Positions 1 to 11,106 of a DNA stretch of 64,000 nucleotides are shown here, in pieces. The notes below the pieces were generated by a model. That model saw nothing but the letters and a program-made list of their open reading frames with translations. It made no database searches and was not told the origin of the DNA. Origin of the DNA: Roseivivax lentus (lineage in GTDB: Bacteria > Pseudomonadota > Alphaproteobacteria > Rhodobacterales > Rhodobacteraceae); NCBI RefSeq assembly GCF_900156805.1, contig NZ_FTOQ01000004.1:124001-188000 (forward strand), read 5' to 3'. Position 1 is the stretch's first letter, and each line of letters begins with the position of its first letter. The position numbers and the translations under genes are program-made.

Positions 1-395
1 CCCAGATCTCGACCGCGCTGTCCGCGACGCTCGATGTCGAGGATCCGATCCTTGATGCCTACACGCTCGAGGTCTCGTCGCCGGGGATCGACCGGCCGCT
101 GACCCGGCTGAAGGATTTCGAGACCTTCGAAGGCTACGAGGCCAAGCTCGAGACGCATGATCTGATCGACGGGCAGAAGCGCTTCAAGGGCGTGCTCGCG
201 GGCGTCGAGGAGGACGAGGTGCTGGTGAATATCGAGGCGGGCACCGTCGGGCTGAAATTCGACTGGCTCGCCGATGCCAAGCTCGTGCTGACCGACGAGC
301 TCATTCGCGAGATGCTGAAGGCCCGCAAGGCGCAGGCCATCGACGAAAGCAAGTACGACGAAATCGAGGCCGAGGACGGCCAAACCGAGGAGTAA
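1..395 (+). CDS. rimP: Ribosome maturation factor RimP (5' truncated by window edge)
   Basis: RimP is a cytoplasmic factor needed for late maturation of the 30S ribosomal subunit. Only the C-terminal 130 or so residues are present; the reading frame is open from base 3 and ends at the TAA at 393-395. The N-terminal domain ends with the family's characteristic [12 protein letters not shown] stretch near base 69, followed by the small SH3-like C-terminal domain and an acidic tail (EAEDGQTEE). The gene lies 6 bases upstream of nusA, the classic rimP-nusA-infB order, so co-transcription is expected. An ATG-free start is not an issue because the true start lies outside the window. Confidence 0.95.
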   Translation, partial: QISTALSATLDVEDPILDAYTLEVSSPGIDRPLTRLKDFETFEGYEAKLETHDLIDGQKRFKGVLAGVEEDEVLVNIEAGTVGLKFDWLADAKLVLTDELIREMLKARKAQAIDESKYDEIEAEDGQTEE

Positions 396-401
396 GAGAC
401 G

Positions 402-2024
402 ATGGCCATCACATCCGCCAACCAGCTGGAGCTTCTGCAGACCGCAGAGGCCGTCGCGCGGGAAAAGATGATCGACCCCGGCCTCGTAGTCGAGGCGATG
501 GAGGAAAGCCTCGCCCGGGCCGCGAAGTCCCGCTACGGCGCCGAGATGGACATCCGGGTGAAGATCGACCGCCGCACCGGCAAGGCCACCTTCACCCGCG
601 TGCGCACCGTCGTCGAGGATGACGCCGTCGAGAATTACCAGGCCGAATTCACTGTCGAGCAGGCCAAGCAATACATGGCCGATCCGAAGGTGGGCGACAC
701 CTACGAAGAGGAAGTCCCCCCGGTGGAGCTGGGCCGCATCGCCGCGCAATCGGCCAAGCAGGTGATCCTGCAGAAGGTCCGCGAAGCCGAGCGCGACCGC
801 CAGTACGAAGAGTTCAAGGACCGCGCGGGCACGATCATTAACGGCATCGTCAAGCGCGAGGAATACGGAAACGTCATCGTCGATATCGGCCGTGGCGAGG
901 GCATCCTGCGCCGCAACGAGAAGATCGGCCGCGAAAGCTACCGTCCGAACGACCGCATCCGCTGCTACATCAAGGATGTGCGCCGCGAAGTGCGCGGTCC
1001 GCAGATCTTCCTGTCGCGGACGGCACCGGAATTCATGGCCGAGCTCTTCAAGATGGAAGTGCCCGAGATCTACGACGGCATCATCGAAATCAAGGCCGTG
1101 GCCCGGGATCCCGGTTCGCGCGCGAAGATCGGTGTGATTTCCTACGACAATTCCATCGACCCCGTCGGCGCCTGCGTCGGTATGCGCGGCAGCCGCGTTC
1201 AGGCCGTCGTGAACGAGCTGCAGGGCGAGAAGATCGACATCATCCCGTGGAACGAGGACATGCCGACCTTCCTCGTCAACGCGCTGCAGCCTGCCGAAGT
1301 CTCCAAGGTGGTCCTCGACGAGGATGCCGAGCGCATCGAGGTCGTGGTCCCCGACGAGCAGCTGTCGTTGGCCATCGGCCGGCGCGGCCAGAACGTGCGT
1401 CTCGCCTCGCAGCTCACCGGGCTCGATATCGACATCCTCACCGAGGAAGAGGAATCGGCGCGCCGCCAGAAGGAATTCGAGGAGCGCACGCAGCTCTTCG
1501 TGGGCGCGCTCGACGTGGACGAGTTCTTCGCCCAGCTTCTGGTCTCCGAAGGCTTCACCAACCTCGAAGAGGTGGCTTACGTGGAGCTTGACGAGCTCAC
1601 GGTGATCGACGGCGTCGACGAGGAGACCGCCGAGGAACTGCAGGCGCGCGCCCGCGACGTGCTCGAGGCGCAGGCCGCCGAGGCGCTGGAACGCGCCCGC
1701 GCCCTCGGTGCCGAGGACAGCCTCATTGAATTCGAGGGCCTCACACCCCAGATGGTTGAGGCGCTGGCAAAGGACGACGTGAAGACGCTCGAGGACTTCG
1801 CCACCTGTGCCGATTGGGAGCTGGCCGGCGGCTGGACCACGATCGACGGCCAGCGCGTCAAGGATGACGGCGTGCTCGAACCCTTCGATGTCAGCCTCGA
1901 GGAAGCGCAGACCATGGTGATGACCGCGCGCGTCCTTCTGGGCTGGGTCGATCCGACCGAGCTCGAGGCCGAGGCGGACGATACCGAGGCCGATGAGGGC
2001 TCGGAAGAGACCGAAGAGGTGTGA
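402..2024 (+). CDS. nusA: Transcription termination/antitermination protein NusA
   Basis: NusA binds RNA polymerase and nascent RNA and modulates pausing, termination and antitermination. The 540-residue protein shows an N-terminal polymerase-binding domain, an S1 domain (about 135-200, with [21 protein letters not shown]), two KH domains (KH1 near 244-285 with [13 protein letters not shown]2 near 325-345 with [13 protein letters not shown]) and two C-terminal acidic repeat-like segments with helix-hairpin-helix character (from about 370 and 435). It ends in a very acidic tail. The length is longer than the minimal Gram-positive form and typical of proteobacteria with acidic repeats. The start ATG at 402 follows rimP by 6 bases, and ylxR begins 4 bases after the stop. 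Confidence 0.98.
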   Translation: MAITSANQLELLQTAEAVAREKMIDPGLVVEAMEESLARAAKSRYGAEMDIRVKIDRRTGKATFTRVRTVVEDDAVENYQAEFTVEQAKQYMADPKVGDTYEEEVPPVELGRIAAQSAKQVILQKVREAERDRQYEEFKDRAGTIINGIVKREEYGNVIVDIGRGEGILRRNEKIGRESYRPNDRIRCYIKDVRREVRGPQIFLSRTAPEFMAELFKMEVPEIYDGIIEIKAVARDPGSRAKIGVISYDNSIDPVGACVGMRGSRVQAVVNELQGEKIDIIPWNEDMPTFLVNALQPAEVSKVVLDEDAERIEVVVPDEQLSLAIGRRGQNVRLASQLTGLDIDILTEEEESARRQKEFEERTQLFVGALDVDEFFAQLLVSEGFTNLEEVAYVELDELTVIDGVDEETAEELQARARDVLEAQAAEALERARALGAEDSLIEFEGLTPQMVEALAKDDVKTLEDFATCADWELAGGWTTIDGQRVKDDGVLEPFDVSLEEAQTMVMTARVLLGWVDPTELEAEADDTEADEGSEETEEV

Positions 2025-2028
2025 CCGG

Positions 2029-2676
2029 ATGAGCCGTGGGGGCCGCACCAAGGACCGCGAGGACGGGCCGGAACGTCGCTGCATCGCCACGGGCGAATCG
2101 CAGCCCGTCTCGGGGCTCGTGCGCTTCGTGGTCGGCCCCGATGGCGGCATCGTGCCCGATATCGCGGGAAAACTGCCCGGGCGCGGTATCTGGGTTGCGG
2201 CGGATCGCGCGGCGATGGATAAAGCTGTGGCGAAAAAACTCTTTTCGCGGGCGGCGAAACAGAACGTGACCGTGCCCGACGCGCTGCCGGACATGATCGA
2301 GAAGATGCTGACGCAACGGGTGATCGACCTGATCAGCCTTGCGCGAAAGTCGGGCAACGCCGTGTCCGGCTACGAGAAGGTGAAGGACTGGCTTCAGAAA
2401 GAGGAAGCCGAGGTCCTGATCCAGGCCGAGGATGGCTCGGCCCGCGGAAAAACGAAGCTCTCCACCCCGCATTACGGCAGCTATATCGGCTGGCTCGGGG
2501 CGGCGGAGCTGGGGCAGGCCTTCGGGCGCGATAAAGTGGTGCATGCCGCGCTCGGCGCTGGCGGTCTCACAAAACGTGTTGTAGAGGATGCCCAACGTCT
2601 CAAGGGTATGCGCGTTGATACGAAGACGCGCGATGCGGCGGCAGGGGTCGCCGGAAAGGATAAGAGAGCTTCATGA
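2029..2676 (+). CDS. ylxR: YlxR-type RNA-binding protein (DUF448) with L7Ae-like C-terminal domain
   Basis: A 215-residue protein with an N-terminal YlxR/DUF448 domain: [18 protein letters not shown], then [10 protein letters not shown], the basic patch thought to bind nucleic acid. It is followed by a C-terminal ribosomal L7Ae/L30e-like domain ([21 protein letters not shown] onward). This fused architecture is common in alphaproteobacteria and sits between nusA and infB. An upstream in-frame ATG at 1993 lies inside nusA; I chose the ATG at 2029, 4 bases after the nusA stop, because the conserved domain begins just after it. The stop overlaps the infB start (ATGA). The exact cellular role is not well established; an RNA or ribosome-associated function is inferred from the family and the operon. 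Confidence 0.9.
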   Translation: MSRGGRTKDREDGPERRCIATGESQPVSGLVRFVVGPDGGIVPDIAGKLPGRGIWVAADRAAMDKAVAKKLFSRAAKQNVTVPDALPDMIEKMLTQRVIDLISLARKSGNAVSGYEKVKDWLQKEEAEVLIQAEDGSARGKTKLSTPHYGSYIGWLGAAELGQAFGRDKVVHAALGAGGLTKRVVEDAQRLKGMRVDTKTRDAAAGVAGKDKRAS

Positions 2677-5189
2677 GCGATAACGACGGCAAGAAGACTT
2701 TGGGTGTACGCGGCGGTCCCCGTTCGGGATCGGTGAAGCAGAGCTTCTCCCACGGGCGCACCAAGAACGTCGTGGTCGAGACCAAGCGCAAGCGCGTCGT
2801 GGTCCCGAAGGCCGGTGCGGGTGCCGCATCGAAGTCGGGCACGGATAGCGGCGCGAGCGCGGCCCAGCGGGCTGCCGCCCAGGCCTCGGCGAAGCGACCC
2901 GCGGGCATCTCCGATGCGGAGATGGAGCGCCGTCTGAAGGCGTTGCAGGCCGCCAAGGCCCGCGAGTCCGAAGAGACCGCGAAGCGCGAAGCCGAGGAAA
3001 AGGCCCGCGCCGAAGAGCGCGAGCGCATGCGCGCCGAGAAGGAACAGAAAGAGCGCGAACAGCGCGAAGCCGAGGAAAAGGCGCGCCAGAAGGCCGAGGA
3101 CGAAGAGCGCAAGAAGCGCGAGGCCGAAGAGGCCGAGCTGCGCGCCAAGGCCGCGCCCGACGCATCGGCCGCACCCGATCCCGCCTCCGCGCCGCGCGGC
3201 GCCAAGCCGGCCCTTGCGCCCGCCCGCAAGCCCGACCGCGACCGCGACGACCGGGGCCGTGCCCCGAAGGCCAAGGATGGCGGCGGACGCCGCTCCGGCA
3301 AGCTGACCGTCAACCAGGCGCTGACCGGTGGCGAAGGCGGCCGTCAGAAATCCATGGCCGCGATGAAGCGCAAGCAGGAGCGGGCGCGCCAGAAGGCGAT
3401 GGGCGGTCCCGTGAACCGCGAAAAGGTCGTGCGCGACGTGCAGCTGCCCGAGGCCATCACCGTGGCCGAGCTTGCCAACCGCATGGCCGAGCGCGTGGGC
3501 GACGTCGTGAAGTCGCTGATGAACAGCGGCATCATGGCCACCCAGAACCAGACCATCGACCAGGACACCGCCGAACTCATCATCGAGGAATTCGGTCACC
3601 GTGTGACCCGCGTCTCCGATTCGGACGTGGAACAGGTGATCGAGCAGGTCCAGGACAAGCCCGAGGACCTGCAGGACCGCGCGCCCATCATCACCGTGAT
3701 GGGCCATGTGGACCACGGCAAGACCTCGCTGCTGGACGCCATCCGCAAGACCAAGGTCACCCAGGGCGAGGCGGGCGGCATCACCCAGCATATCGGCGCC
3801 TACCAGGTCGAAACCGACAGCGGTGCCCTGCTCACCTTCCTCGACACGCCTGGCCACGCGGCCTTCACCTCGATGCGCTCGCGCGGCGCGCAGGTGACGG
3901 ACATCGTGGTGCTGGTGGTGGCGGCCGATGACGCGGTCATGCCGCAGACCATCGAGGCCATCAACCACGCCAAGGCGGCCAAGGTTCCGATGATCGTGGC
4001 GATCAACAAGGTCGACAAGCCCGAGGCGAACCCGACCAAGGTGCGCACCGATCTTCTGCAGCACGAGGTTGTGGTGGAAGAGATGTCGGGCGACGTGCAG
4101 GACGTGGAAGTCTCCGCGGTGTCCGGCAAGGGTATCGACGAATTGCTCGAAGCCATCGCGCTGCAATCCGAGATTCTCGAACTGAAGGCCAACCCGGACC
4201 GTCCCGCCATGGGCGCGGTGATCGAGGCGCAGCTCGATGTGGGCCGCGGCCCGGTCGCGACCGTGCTCGTGCAGAACGGCACCCTGCGCCAGGGCGACAT
4301 CTTCGTCGTCGGCGAGCAATGGGGCAAGGTCCGCGCCATGGAGAACGACCAGGGTGACCGCGTGAAGGAAGCCGGGCCCTCGGTTCCGGTCGAGGTCCTG
4401 GGCCTCAACGGCACGCCCGAGGCGGGCGACGTCCTGAACGTCGTCGCCACCGAGGCGCAGGCCCGCGAGATCGCCGAGTACCGCCAGCAGGTCGCCAAGG
4501 ACAAGCGCGCGGCGGCCGGTGCGGCCACCACGCTCGAAAGCCTCATGCAGCAGGCCAAGGAGAACGAGAACGTCTCCGAACTGCCGGTGCTGGTGAAGGC
4601 CGACGTGCAGGGTTCCGCCGAGGCCATCGTGCAGGCGCTCGAGAAGGTCGGCAACGACGAGGTCCGCGTGCGGGTCCTGCATTACGGCGTCGGTGCCATC
4701 ACCGAAACCGATGTGGGCCTGGCGGAAGCCTCGAACGCGCCGATCCTGGGCTTCAACGTCCGCGCCAATGCCTCGGCGCGGAACTCGGCCAACCAGAAGG
4801 GTGTGGAGCTGCGTTACTACAGCGTGATCTACGACCTGGTGGATGACGTGAAGGCGGCGGCTTCGGGCCTCCTGTCGAACGAGATCCGCGAGAACTTCAT
4901 CGGTTACGCCGAGATCAAGGACACGTTCCGCGTCTCGGGTGTCGGCACCGTGGCGGGCTGTCTCGTCACCGAGGGCGTGGCGCGCCGATCGGCGGGCGTC
5001 CGTCTTCTGCGCGACAACGTGGTGATCCACGAGGGCACGCTGAAGACGCTGAAGCGCTTCAAGGACGAAGTGGCCGAGGTGCAGTCGGGCCAGGAATGTG
5101 GCATGGCGTTCGAGAATTACGACGATGTCCGCAAGGGCGACGTGATCGAAATCTTCACCCGCGAAGAGGTGGAGCGGACGCTGAGCTGA
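2673..5189 (+). CDS. infB: Translation initiation factor IF-2
   Basis: IF-2 is the GTPase that brings initiator fMet-tRNA to the 30S subunit and promotes subunit joining. The 838-residue protein has a long charged, low-complexity N-terminal region (Glu/Lys/Arg/Ala-rich coil about 85-160, then an Ala/Pro linker), the IF2_N domain near 250-300 and the G domain. G-domain motifs are G1 GHVDHGKT (344-351), G3 DTPGH (391-395) and G4 NKVD (445-448). Domains II to IV follow, ending in the fMet-tRNA-binding C-terminal domain. The start overlaps the ylxR stop by 4 bases, implying translational coupling. A strong rho-independent terminator follows directly, marking the end of the operon. Confidence 0.98.
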   Translation: MSDNDGKKTLGVRGGPRSGSVKQSFSHGRTKNVVVETKRKRVVVPKAGAGAASKSGTDSGASAAQRAAAQASAKRPAGISDAEMERRLKALQAAKARESEETAKREAEEKARAEERERMRAEKEQKEREQREAEEKARQKAEDEERKKREAEEAELRAKAAPDASAAPDPASAPRGAKPALAPARKPDRDRDDRGRAPKAKDGGGRRSGKLTVNQALTGGEGGRQKSMAAMKRKQERARQKAMGGPVNREKVVRDVQLPEAITVAELANRMAERVGDVVKSLMNSGIMATQNQTIDQDTAELIIEEFGHRVTRVSDSDVEQVIEQVQDKPEDLQDRAPIITVMGHVDHGKTSLLDAIRKTKVTQGEAGGITQHIGAYQVETDSGALLTFLDTPGHAAFTSMRSRGAQVTDIVVLVVAADDAVMPQTIEAINHAKAAKVPMIVAINKVDKPEANPTKVRTDLLQHEVVVEEMSGDVQDVEVSAVSGKGIDELLEAIALQSEILELKANPDRPAMGAVIEAQLDVGRGPVATVLVQNGTLRQGDIFVVGEQWGKVRAMENDQGDRVKEAGPSVPVEVLGLNGTPEAGDVLNVVATEAQAREIAEYRQQVAKDKRAAAGAATTLESLMQQAKENENVSELPVLVKADVQGSAEAIVQALEKVGNDEVRVRVLHYGVGAITETDVGLAEASNAPILGFNVRANASARNSANQKGVELRYYSVIYDLVDDVKAAASGLLSNEIRENFIGYAEIKDTFRVSGVGTVAGCLVTEGVARRSAGVRLLRDNVVIHEGTLKTLKRFKDEVAEVQSGQECGMAFENYDDVRKGDVIEIFTREEVERTLS

Positions 5190-5212
5190 TCGGCGCATCG
5201 TCCAGAAACTTG

Positions 5213-5242
5213 GGGCGGTCCTTCGGGGCCGCCCTTTTTCGT
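5213..5242 (+). terminator. Rho-independent terminator of the rimP-nusA-ylxR-infB operon
   Basis: A 9-bp stem (5213-5221 with 5226-5234, one G-U pair) closes a TTCG tetraloop and is followed by five T residues. It starts 23 bases after the infB stop codon. Confidence 0.93.
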
Positions 5243-5523
5243 TTGTGCGAAAACCGCTGAGCGACGCCGCCGGAGCGCGGAATCAAGGCTGCGTGCAGCC
5301 GCCGCGCTCCAGCGCCGATCCGGCCCCACCGGATTGGCGCTTTTGTGACGACAGCGCTCCGCTCACGCGGCGCAATGACATGACAAGATAAAGCGCGTCT
5401 GACAGTCGTGGCAGCGCCAACCCGCCGGACCGGCGCTCTCGAACGTTTCCCGCGGTGCCACCGTTGCTGACCCAAGCGGGAGGCACCGCACCTATCGAGG
5501 CGCCGCACTCAGAGCAAATAGGT
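5243..5523. other. Intergenic region without recognisable gene
   Basis: This stretch lies between the infB terminator and the convergent mutT gene. Both strands carry only short frames with no family resemblance and no good ribosome-binding site. I see no promoter, RNA gene or repeat that I can support. Confidence 0.6.
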
Positions 5524-5922
5524 TTACAACCAATCCCGCAGGATCGGAATGATCGGCACATCGGCAGGCGGCATCGGGTAATCCGCCAAATCCCGCGCGT
5601 GCGCCCATTTCAGCGCCTGCCCCTCGCGCGGCTGCGGGATGCCCTCCCATTTGCGGCAGGCGAAGAGCGGCATCAGCAGGTGGAAATCGTCATAGCTGTG
5701 CGAGGCGAAGGTCAGCGGTGCGAGGCAGGACGCCCAGGTGTCGATGCCGAGCTCCTCGTGCAGCTCGCGGATCAGGGCCGCCTCTGGCGTCTCGCCCGGC
5801 TCGACCTTGCCGCCCGGAAACTCCCAGAGCCCGGCCATCGACTTGCCCTCGGGCCGCTGCGCCAGAAGCACGCGGCCATCGACGTCGATGAGTGCGACGG
5901 CAGAGACGAGAACGGTTTTCAT
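5524..5922 (-). CDS. mutT: (Deoxy)nucleoside triphosphate pyrophosphohydrolase, MutT-type Nudix hydrolase
   Basis: A 132-residue Nudix protein of the MutT subfamily, expected to hydrolyse 8-oxo-dGTP and keep oxidised guanine out of DNA. The complete Nudix box GX5EX7REUXEEXGU is present at residues 38-60 (G38, E44, R52-E53, E56-E57, G59). It is preceded by the family segment LLAQRPEGKSMAGLWEFPGG. Length and layout match MutT (about 130 residues). It is convergent with the infB operon. The next minus-strand gene upstream is the large FAD oxidoreductase, whose stop is 75 bases before the mutT start; co-transcription is possible but no functional link is apparent. Confidence 0.9.
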   Translation of the reverse strand: MKTVLVSAVALIDVDGRVLLAQRPEGKSMAGLWEFPGGKVEPGETPEAALIRELHEELGIDTWASCLAPLTFASHSYDDFHLLMPLFACRKWEGIPQPREGQALKWAHARDLADYPMPPADVPIIPILRDWL

Positions 5923-5997
5923 GGGCGCTTCTCCGGGACACGTGACCCGGGCGTCATGCGATGGCGGGGACCCGAGCGCAAGCCCCCGCCCGATGGC

Positions 5998-8499
5998 TCA
6001 CCCGTCCTGGCGGATCCGGGCGTTCGCGCTGTCATAGGGGCTGTCCTCGGTGATGACCGCGTCCCAGAGCCGGTCGAACATCTTCACCTTCAGCGCCTGG
6101 CCGATATGGGCGATCTCGGGCTTGACGTAGCCCATGCCGATGGACTTGCCGAAGGCCACCGAATAGCCGCCCGAGGTCAGCCGCCCGACCCGCGTGCCGT
6201 CTTCGAGATAAAGCGCCTCGCGCCCCCAGGGATCGGCATCCTCGGGCCCGTCGATCAGGACCGTCACGCATTTGGAGCGCAGGCCGAGCGCCTCCATCTC
6301 GGCCTTGCCGTGGAAATCTTTCGAGAGGTCCACGAAGCGCGGCAGATCCGCCTCGAGCGGCGTCGCATCGCGGCCGAGCTCGTTTCCGAAGGCGCGATAG
6401 GACTTCTCCTGCCGGAGCCAGTTCTGCGCCCGTGCGCCCACCGGCTTCAGACCGAGCGGCGCGCCGGCCGCCATGATCTTGTCCCACAGATGCGTCGACA
6501 TCTCGATCGGGTGGTGCAATTCCCAGCCCAATTCACCGGTATAGGCCACGCGGATCGCCCGCACGGGCACCATGCCAAGCTCGATGTCGCGGCAGGACAG
6601 CCACGGGAAGCGCTTGTTCGACAGGACCGTGGCGGGCTCCGCGTCGCGCACCAGCAGGTTCAGCAGATCGCGGGACTTCGGCCCGGCCACGGCGAAGACG
6701 CCCCATTGGGTCGTGACGTCCTGCACCTCGATATAGCCGAACTCCGCTGCCTTGTCCTCGGCGGCCTTCCTCAGATAATCCCCGTCATAGGCCTGCCACG
6801 CCCCCGCCGAGACGAGGTAGAACGAGTCCTCGGCAAGCCGCACCACTGTATATTCCGTGCGCGTCGTGCCTGCCCCCGTCAGCGCGTAGGTCAGGTTGAT
6901 CCGCCCGACCTTGGGCAGCTTGTTGCAGGTGAACCAGTCCATGAAGGCTTGGGCCCCCGGACCCTTCACCATGTGCTTGGCAAAGGCCGTGGCGTCGATG
7001 ATGCCCACGCCGTTGCGGATCGCCTCGGCCTCCGTTCGGGCATATTCCCACCAGCCGCCACGCCGGAAGGACCGCGCGTCGTGGTCGAAATCCTCGGGCG
7101 CATCGACGGGACCGTAATAGTTGGGCCGCTCCCAGCCATTCACGCAGCCGAACTGCGCGCCGAGTGCCTTTTGCCGGTCATAGTTCGGCGCGGTGCGCAA
7201 AGGCCGCGCGGCGGGGCGCTCTTCGTCGGGATGGTGCAGGATGTAGACGTGCTCATACGCCTCTTCGTTCTTGGCGATGGCATAATCGGTCGTCTGCCAG
7301 TCGCCGTAGCGCTTGGGATCGAGCGAGGCCATGTCGATCTCGGCCTCACCTTCCACCATGAGCTGGGCGAGGTAATAGCCCGCGCCGCCCGCCGCCGTGA
7401 TGCCGAAGGAAAAGCCTTCGGCCAGCCACATGTTCCGGAGCCCGGGCGCGGGACCGATCAGCGGGTTGCCATCGGGCGTATAGCAGATCGGGCCGTTATA
7501 GTCGTCCTTCAGCCCCACCTCTTCCGAGGACGGAATGCGGTGGATCATCGACATGTATTCCTCTTCGATCCGCTCGAGATCGAGGGGGAAGAGGTCCGCG
7601 CGGAAGCTATCCGGCACGCCATAGGCAAACCGCGCCGGTGCGTTGCGCTCATAAGGGCCCAGAATCCAGCCGCCGCGCTCTTCGCGGACATACCACTTGG
7701 CGTCCGCATCGCGCAGCACGGGATGCTCGCCATGGGTCTTGCGGTACTCGACGAGCGCGGGATCGGGCTCGGTCACGATGAACTGGTGCTCGACCGGGAT
7801 CGCGGGCGTCTTGATGCCCAGAAGCCGCGCCGTGCGCTGCGCGTGATTGCCGGTGGCGGTGACCACGTGCTCGGCATGGATGACCATCTGTTCGTCGGAC
7901 GGCACGAGGTTGCCGCCCTTCTCGACGGTCTTGGTGACGGTGACCTCCCAGTGATCGCCGGTCCAGTGATAGCCGTCGACCTGCCATTTGCGCTCGATGG
8001 CCACACCCCGCTGCCGCGCGCCCTTGGCCATCGCCATGGTGACATCGGCGGGGTTAATGTAGCCGTCGGTGGGGTGGTAGATCGCACCTTCGAGATCGTC
8101 GGTGTTCACAAGCGGCCAGCGCTCCTTGATCTGCGCGGGGCTCAGCCATTCGTAAGGAACCCCACAGGTCTCGGCGGTCGTGGCATAGACCATGTATTCG
8201 TCCATGCGGGCCTTCGTCTGGGCCATGCGCAGGTTGCCCACCACCGAAAAGCCCGCATTGAGCTCGGTCTCTTCCTCGAGCGTCTTGTAGAACTTGATCG
8301 AGTAGTCGTGGATATGCGTCGTGGCGAAGGACATGTTGAAATAAGGCAGAAGCCCCGCCGCATGCCAGGTCGAGCCCGAGGTCAGCTCGTCGCGTTCGAG
8401 CAGCACCACGTCGTCCCAGCCCGCCCGGGCGAGGTGATAGGCGATGGAGGTGCCGACCGCGCCACCGCCGACGACAAGCGCTTTCACATGCGTTTTCAT
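5998..8499 (-). CDS. Dimethylglycine/sarcosine dehydrogenase-family FAD oxidoreductase with GcvT domain
   Basis: An 833-residue flavoprotein. Residues 1-400 form a DAO-type FAD domain: the dinucleotide-binding GGGAVG lies at 11-16, followed by ERDELTSGSTWHAAG, in which the His is the usual flavin-attachment or active-site position of this family. Residues from about 430 to the end form an aminomethyltransferase (GcvT)/folate-binding domain, with GELGWELHHP as a recognisable motif. This arrangement is that of dimethylglycine and sarcosine dehydrogenases, which oxidatively demethylate N-methylated glycines and pass the one-carbon unit to tetrahydrofolate. Roseobacters hold many paralogues with differing substrates, so the exact substrate is uncertain. 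No other glycine-betaine genes lie beside it. The start ATG at 8499 directly precedes the FAD-binding strand. Confidence 0.87.
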   Translation of the reverse strand: MKTHVKALVVGGGAVGTSIAYHLARAGWDDVVLLERDELTSGSTWHAAGLLPYFNMSFATTHIHDYSIKFYKTLEEETELNAGFSVVGNLRMAQTKARMDEYMVYATTAETCGVPYEWLSPAQIKERWPLVNTDDLEGAIYHPTDGYINPADVTMAMAKGARQRGVAIERKWQVDGYHWTGDHWEVTVTKTVEKGGNLVPSDEQMVIHAEHVVTATGNHAQRTARLLGIKTPAIPVEHQFIVTEPDPALVEYRKTHGEHPVLRDADAKWYVREERGGWILGPYERNAPARFAYGVPDSFRADLFPLDLERIEEEYMSMIHRIPSSEEVGLKDDYNGPICYTPDGNPLIGPAPGLRNMWLAEGFSFGITAAGGAGYYLAQLMVEGEAEIDMASLDPKRYGDWQTTDYAIAKNEEAYEHVYILHHPDEERPAARPLRTAPNYDRQKALGAQFGCVNGWERPNYYGPVDAPEDFDHDARSFRRGGWWEYARTEAEAIRNGVGIIDATAFAKHMVKGPGAQAFMDWFTCNKLPKVGRINLTYALTGAGTTRTEYTVVRLAEDSFYLVSAGAWQAYDGDYLRKAAEDKAAEFGYIEVQDVTTQWGVFAVAGPKSRDLLNLLVRDAEPATVLSNKRFPWLSCRDIELGMVPVRAIRVAYTGELGWELHHPIEMSTHLWDKIMAAGAPLGLKPVGARAQNWLRQEKSYRAFGNELGRDATPLEADLPRFVDLSKDFHGKAEMEALGLRSKCVTVLIDGPEDADPWGREALYLEDGTRVGRLTSGGYSVAFGKSIGMGYVKPEIAHIGQALKVKMFDRLWDAVITEDSPYDSANARIRQDG

Positions 8500-8636
8500 G
8501 GGTTCCGTCCCCTGTCCGTTTCCCCCTTCTTACGCAGGCGGATCGCGCCGCGCCCACACGCGCCGACACGTCACGGCAGGAAAGCGACATCGGCGCTTTC
8601 GAAGACGGAAAACGACGCGACATCGCGCCGCGGGGA

Positions 8637-9074
8637 TCAGTCTCTGTCCTGCGGAACACGGACCAGAAGCGCGCCCGCCGCGGTGATCTCGCGCGTGGCC
8701 TGCGCGGCGCCCAGAAGCGCCGAGGATGGCAACGGGTCCGCAGACGGGGACGGCACCGCCATGGCGCCGGATGCGGGGCCGGAGCGCGCCTGCCCCTCGG
8801 CGATCAGCGGGGACAGGCCCAGCACCCCGCCGCTCAGCCGGTCGAGCGCGGCCAGCTGTTCGCCAAGGCCGATGCCGTATTTCTCCTGCGCGTAGGTTTG
8901 GAAGGCGACATTGGCGCCGACGCCCAGCCCGGCCATGACCAGCCATGTCAGCACCATCTGGCGCAGGCGGCGCACGGCATAGGCGCGAAATCCCGTGGGC
9001 TTCGCCTGTTTCGTCTTGGCGCGTGCGATCACGCGCGCGGGACGGAAGACGTCGTTGAGTGCCTGTTCGCTCAT
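8637..9074 (-). CDS. Small single-pass membrane protein, function unknown
   Basis: I do not recognise this 145-residue protein. It has a basic N-terminal segment (FRPARVIARAKTKQAKP), one predicted transmembrane helix at about 41-59 (VLTWLVMAGLGVGANVAF) and an Ala/Gly/Ser/Pro-rich C-terminal part of low complexity. The positive-inside rule puts the N-terminus in the cytoplasm. The frame is open further upstream, but the ATG at 9074 (MSEQALNDV) is preferred because the upstream extension is non-descript; no strong Shine-Dalgarno sequence decides it. It lies between two functionally unrelated genes. Confidence 0.6.
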   Translation of the reverse strand: MSEQALNDVFRPARVIARAKTKQAKPTGFRAYAVRRLRQMVLTWLVMAGLGVGANVAFQTYAQEKYGIGLGEQLAALDRLSGGVLGLSPLIAEGQARSGPASGAMAVPSPSADPLPSSALLGAAQATREITAAGALLVRVPQDRD

Positions 9075-9212
9075 CACATGGCCCGGTTTCTGTGTGCCCC
9101 GACCCGACAATCCCGGGGAAATCTGACGCCAAAACGGCACTGCGATGAAGAATCGAAGGTGCAGACCAAGGGGCCTCCACCCTTAAAACGGGAAAACCGG
9201 GACATTTCCTGC

Positions 9213-9218
9213 TATAAT
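9213..9218 (+). promoter_or_regulatory. Candidate -10 element upstream of the lipase-like gene
   Basis: A perfect TATAAT lies 40 bases before the start codon at 9259, in an AT-richer stretch between divergent genes. No convincing -35 box is seen at 16-18 bp, so only the -10 is proposed. Confidence 0.45.
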
Positions 9219-9258
9219 CGCCTCATTTTCAGAAGATCATATTTCAGGAGACATCATC

Positions 9259-9897
9259 ATGGCCGGACTCAAGGTTCTCGACGCAGCCGATCTCATTCGC
9301 GACGCCTATGCAAACGATCTGGGCGACCGGGTGCAGACCGCCATCGATATTCGCGGCGTGCAGGCGTATTTCCTCAAGGACGGCACGCTGGTCATTCCGG
9401 GGACCAACGAGTTTTCCGACTGGTTCGATTTCAATCTGCGGTTCGGGAATGTGGACGTTCAGGGCCATGGCTTCGAGGTCGTACCGGGCGACAGCGGCAC
9501 GCTCTGGCATGGCGGCTTTCTCGAACATGCGCAGATCGTCTACACCTTCGCCAAAGGCTTGCGGCCGAAATTCATCGTCGGCCATTCGCTGGGCGCGGCC
9601 TCGGCGCAGATCGTGGGCGCTTCGCTGGCGGTGCCGTCCATCGCCTTCGCCTCGCCCAAGACCTGCCGGTCGCGCCAGCGCATGCCGGGCGAGGGCTGGG
9701 TGCTCAACATCTGCCGGATCGACGATGCGGTCTGCCATGTGCCGCCGTCCTTCCTCGGCTTTCGGACCATCGGCAGCCATTACTGGCTGACCCCGCCCGA
9801 GGCCGACGCGGACGAAGATCACCGGATCCACAACTACAAGGAGCTCCTCCGGCTTGCCCGCGTGAAAGAACGCGTGCCCACCGAATGGCCGCGCTGA
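9259..9897 (+). CDS. Lipase class 3-like alpha/beta hydrolase
   Basis: A 212-residue protein with the lipase nucleophile elbow GHSLGAA (catalytic Ser110 in GxSxG, 108-112). An IPGTNEFSDW segment at 46-55 corresponds to the oxyanion-loop 'RGT' region of class 3 lipases. A candidate acid (RIDDAVCHVPP near 155-165) and a C-terminal His (HNY near 195) could complete the triad. There is no signal peptide, so it would act in the cytoplasm; phage and roseobacter genomes carry similar small lipase-like proteins. The start ATG has a good AGGAGA 8 bases upstream. Substrate is unknown. It stands alone in front of the mre operon. Confidence 0.75.
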   Translation: MAGLKVLDAADLIRDAYANDLGDRVQTAIDIRGVQAYFLKDGTLVIPGTNEFSDWFDFNLRFGNVDVQGHGFEVVPGDSGTLWHGGFLEHAQIVYTFAKGLRPKFIVGHSLGAASAQIVGASLAVPSIAFASPKTCRSRQRMPGEGWVLNICRIDDAVCHVPPSFLGFRTIGSHYWLTPPEADADEDHRIHNYKELLRLARVKERVPTEWPR

Positions 9898-10015
9898 GCG
9901 GCAGACGGCAAAATCACGCTGATTCCCTTGATGCGCACCCTTTCACCCGACCGGTGACACTCCTATAAGGACAGCGCTCGAGCCTGCGGGGAGTCGCGGG
10001 TTTTTGACGCTTTAG

Positions 10016-11074
<1,059 letters not shown>

Positions 11075-11106
11075 TCCGATGACCCTCTGACGAGAGGGGT
11101 ACAAGA

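Noticed and set aside
2481-5198. 905-codon minus-strand frame opposite infB
   Set aside because: Antisense shadow of infB; low-complexity His/Leu/Gly-rich translation without a recognisable family.
5455-8895. Very long plus-strand open frame (1146 codons) opposite the FAD oxidoreductase
   Set aside because: It lies antisense to mutT and the dimethylglycine dehydrogenase-like gene, both clearly real; its translation is Arg/His/Pro-rich with no domain. Long antisense frames are common in high-GC genes with strong third-position bias.
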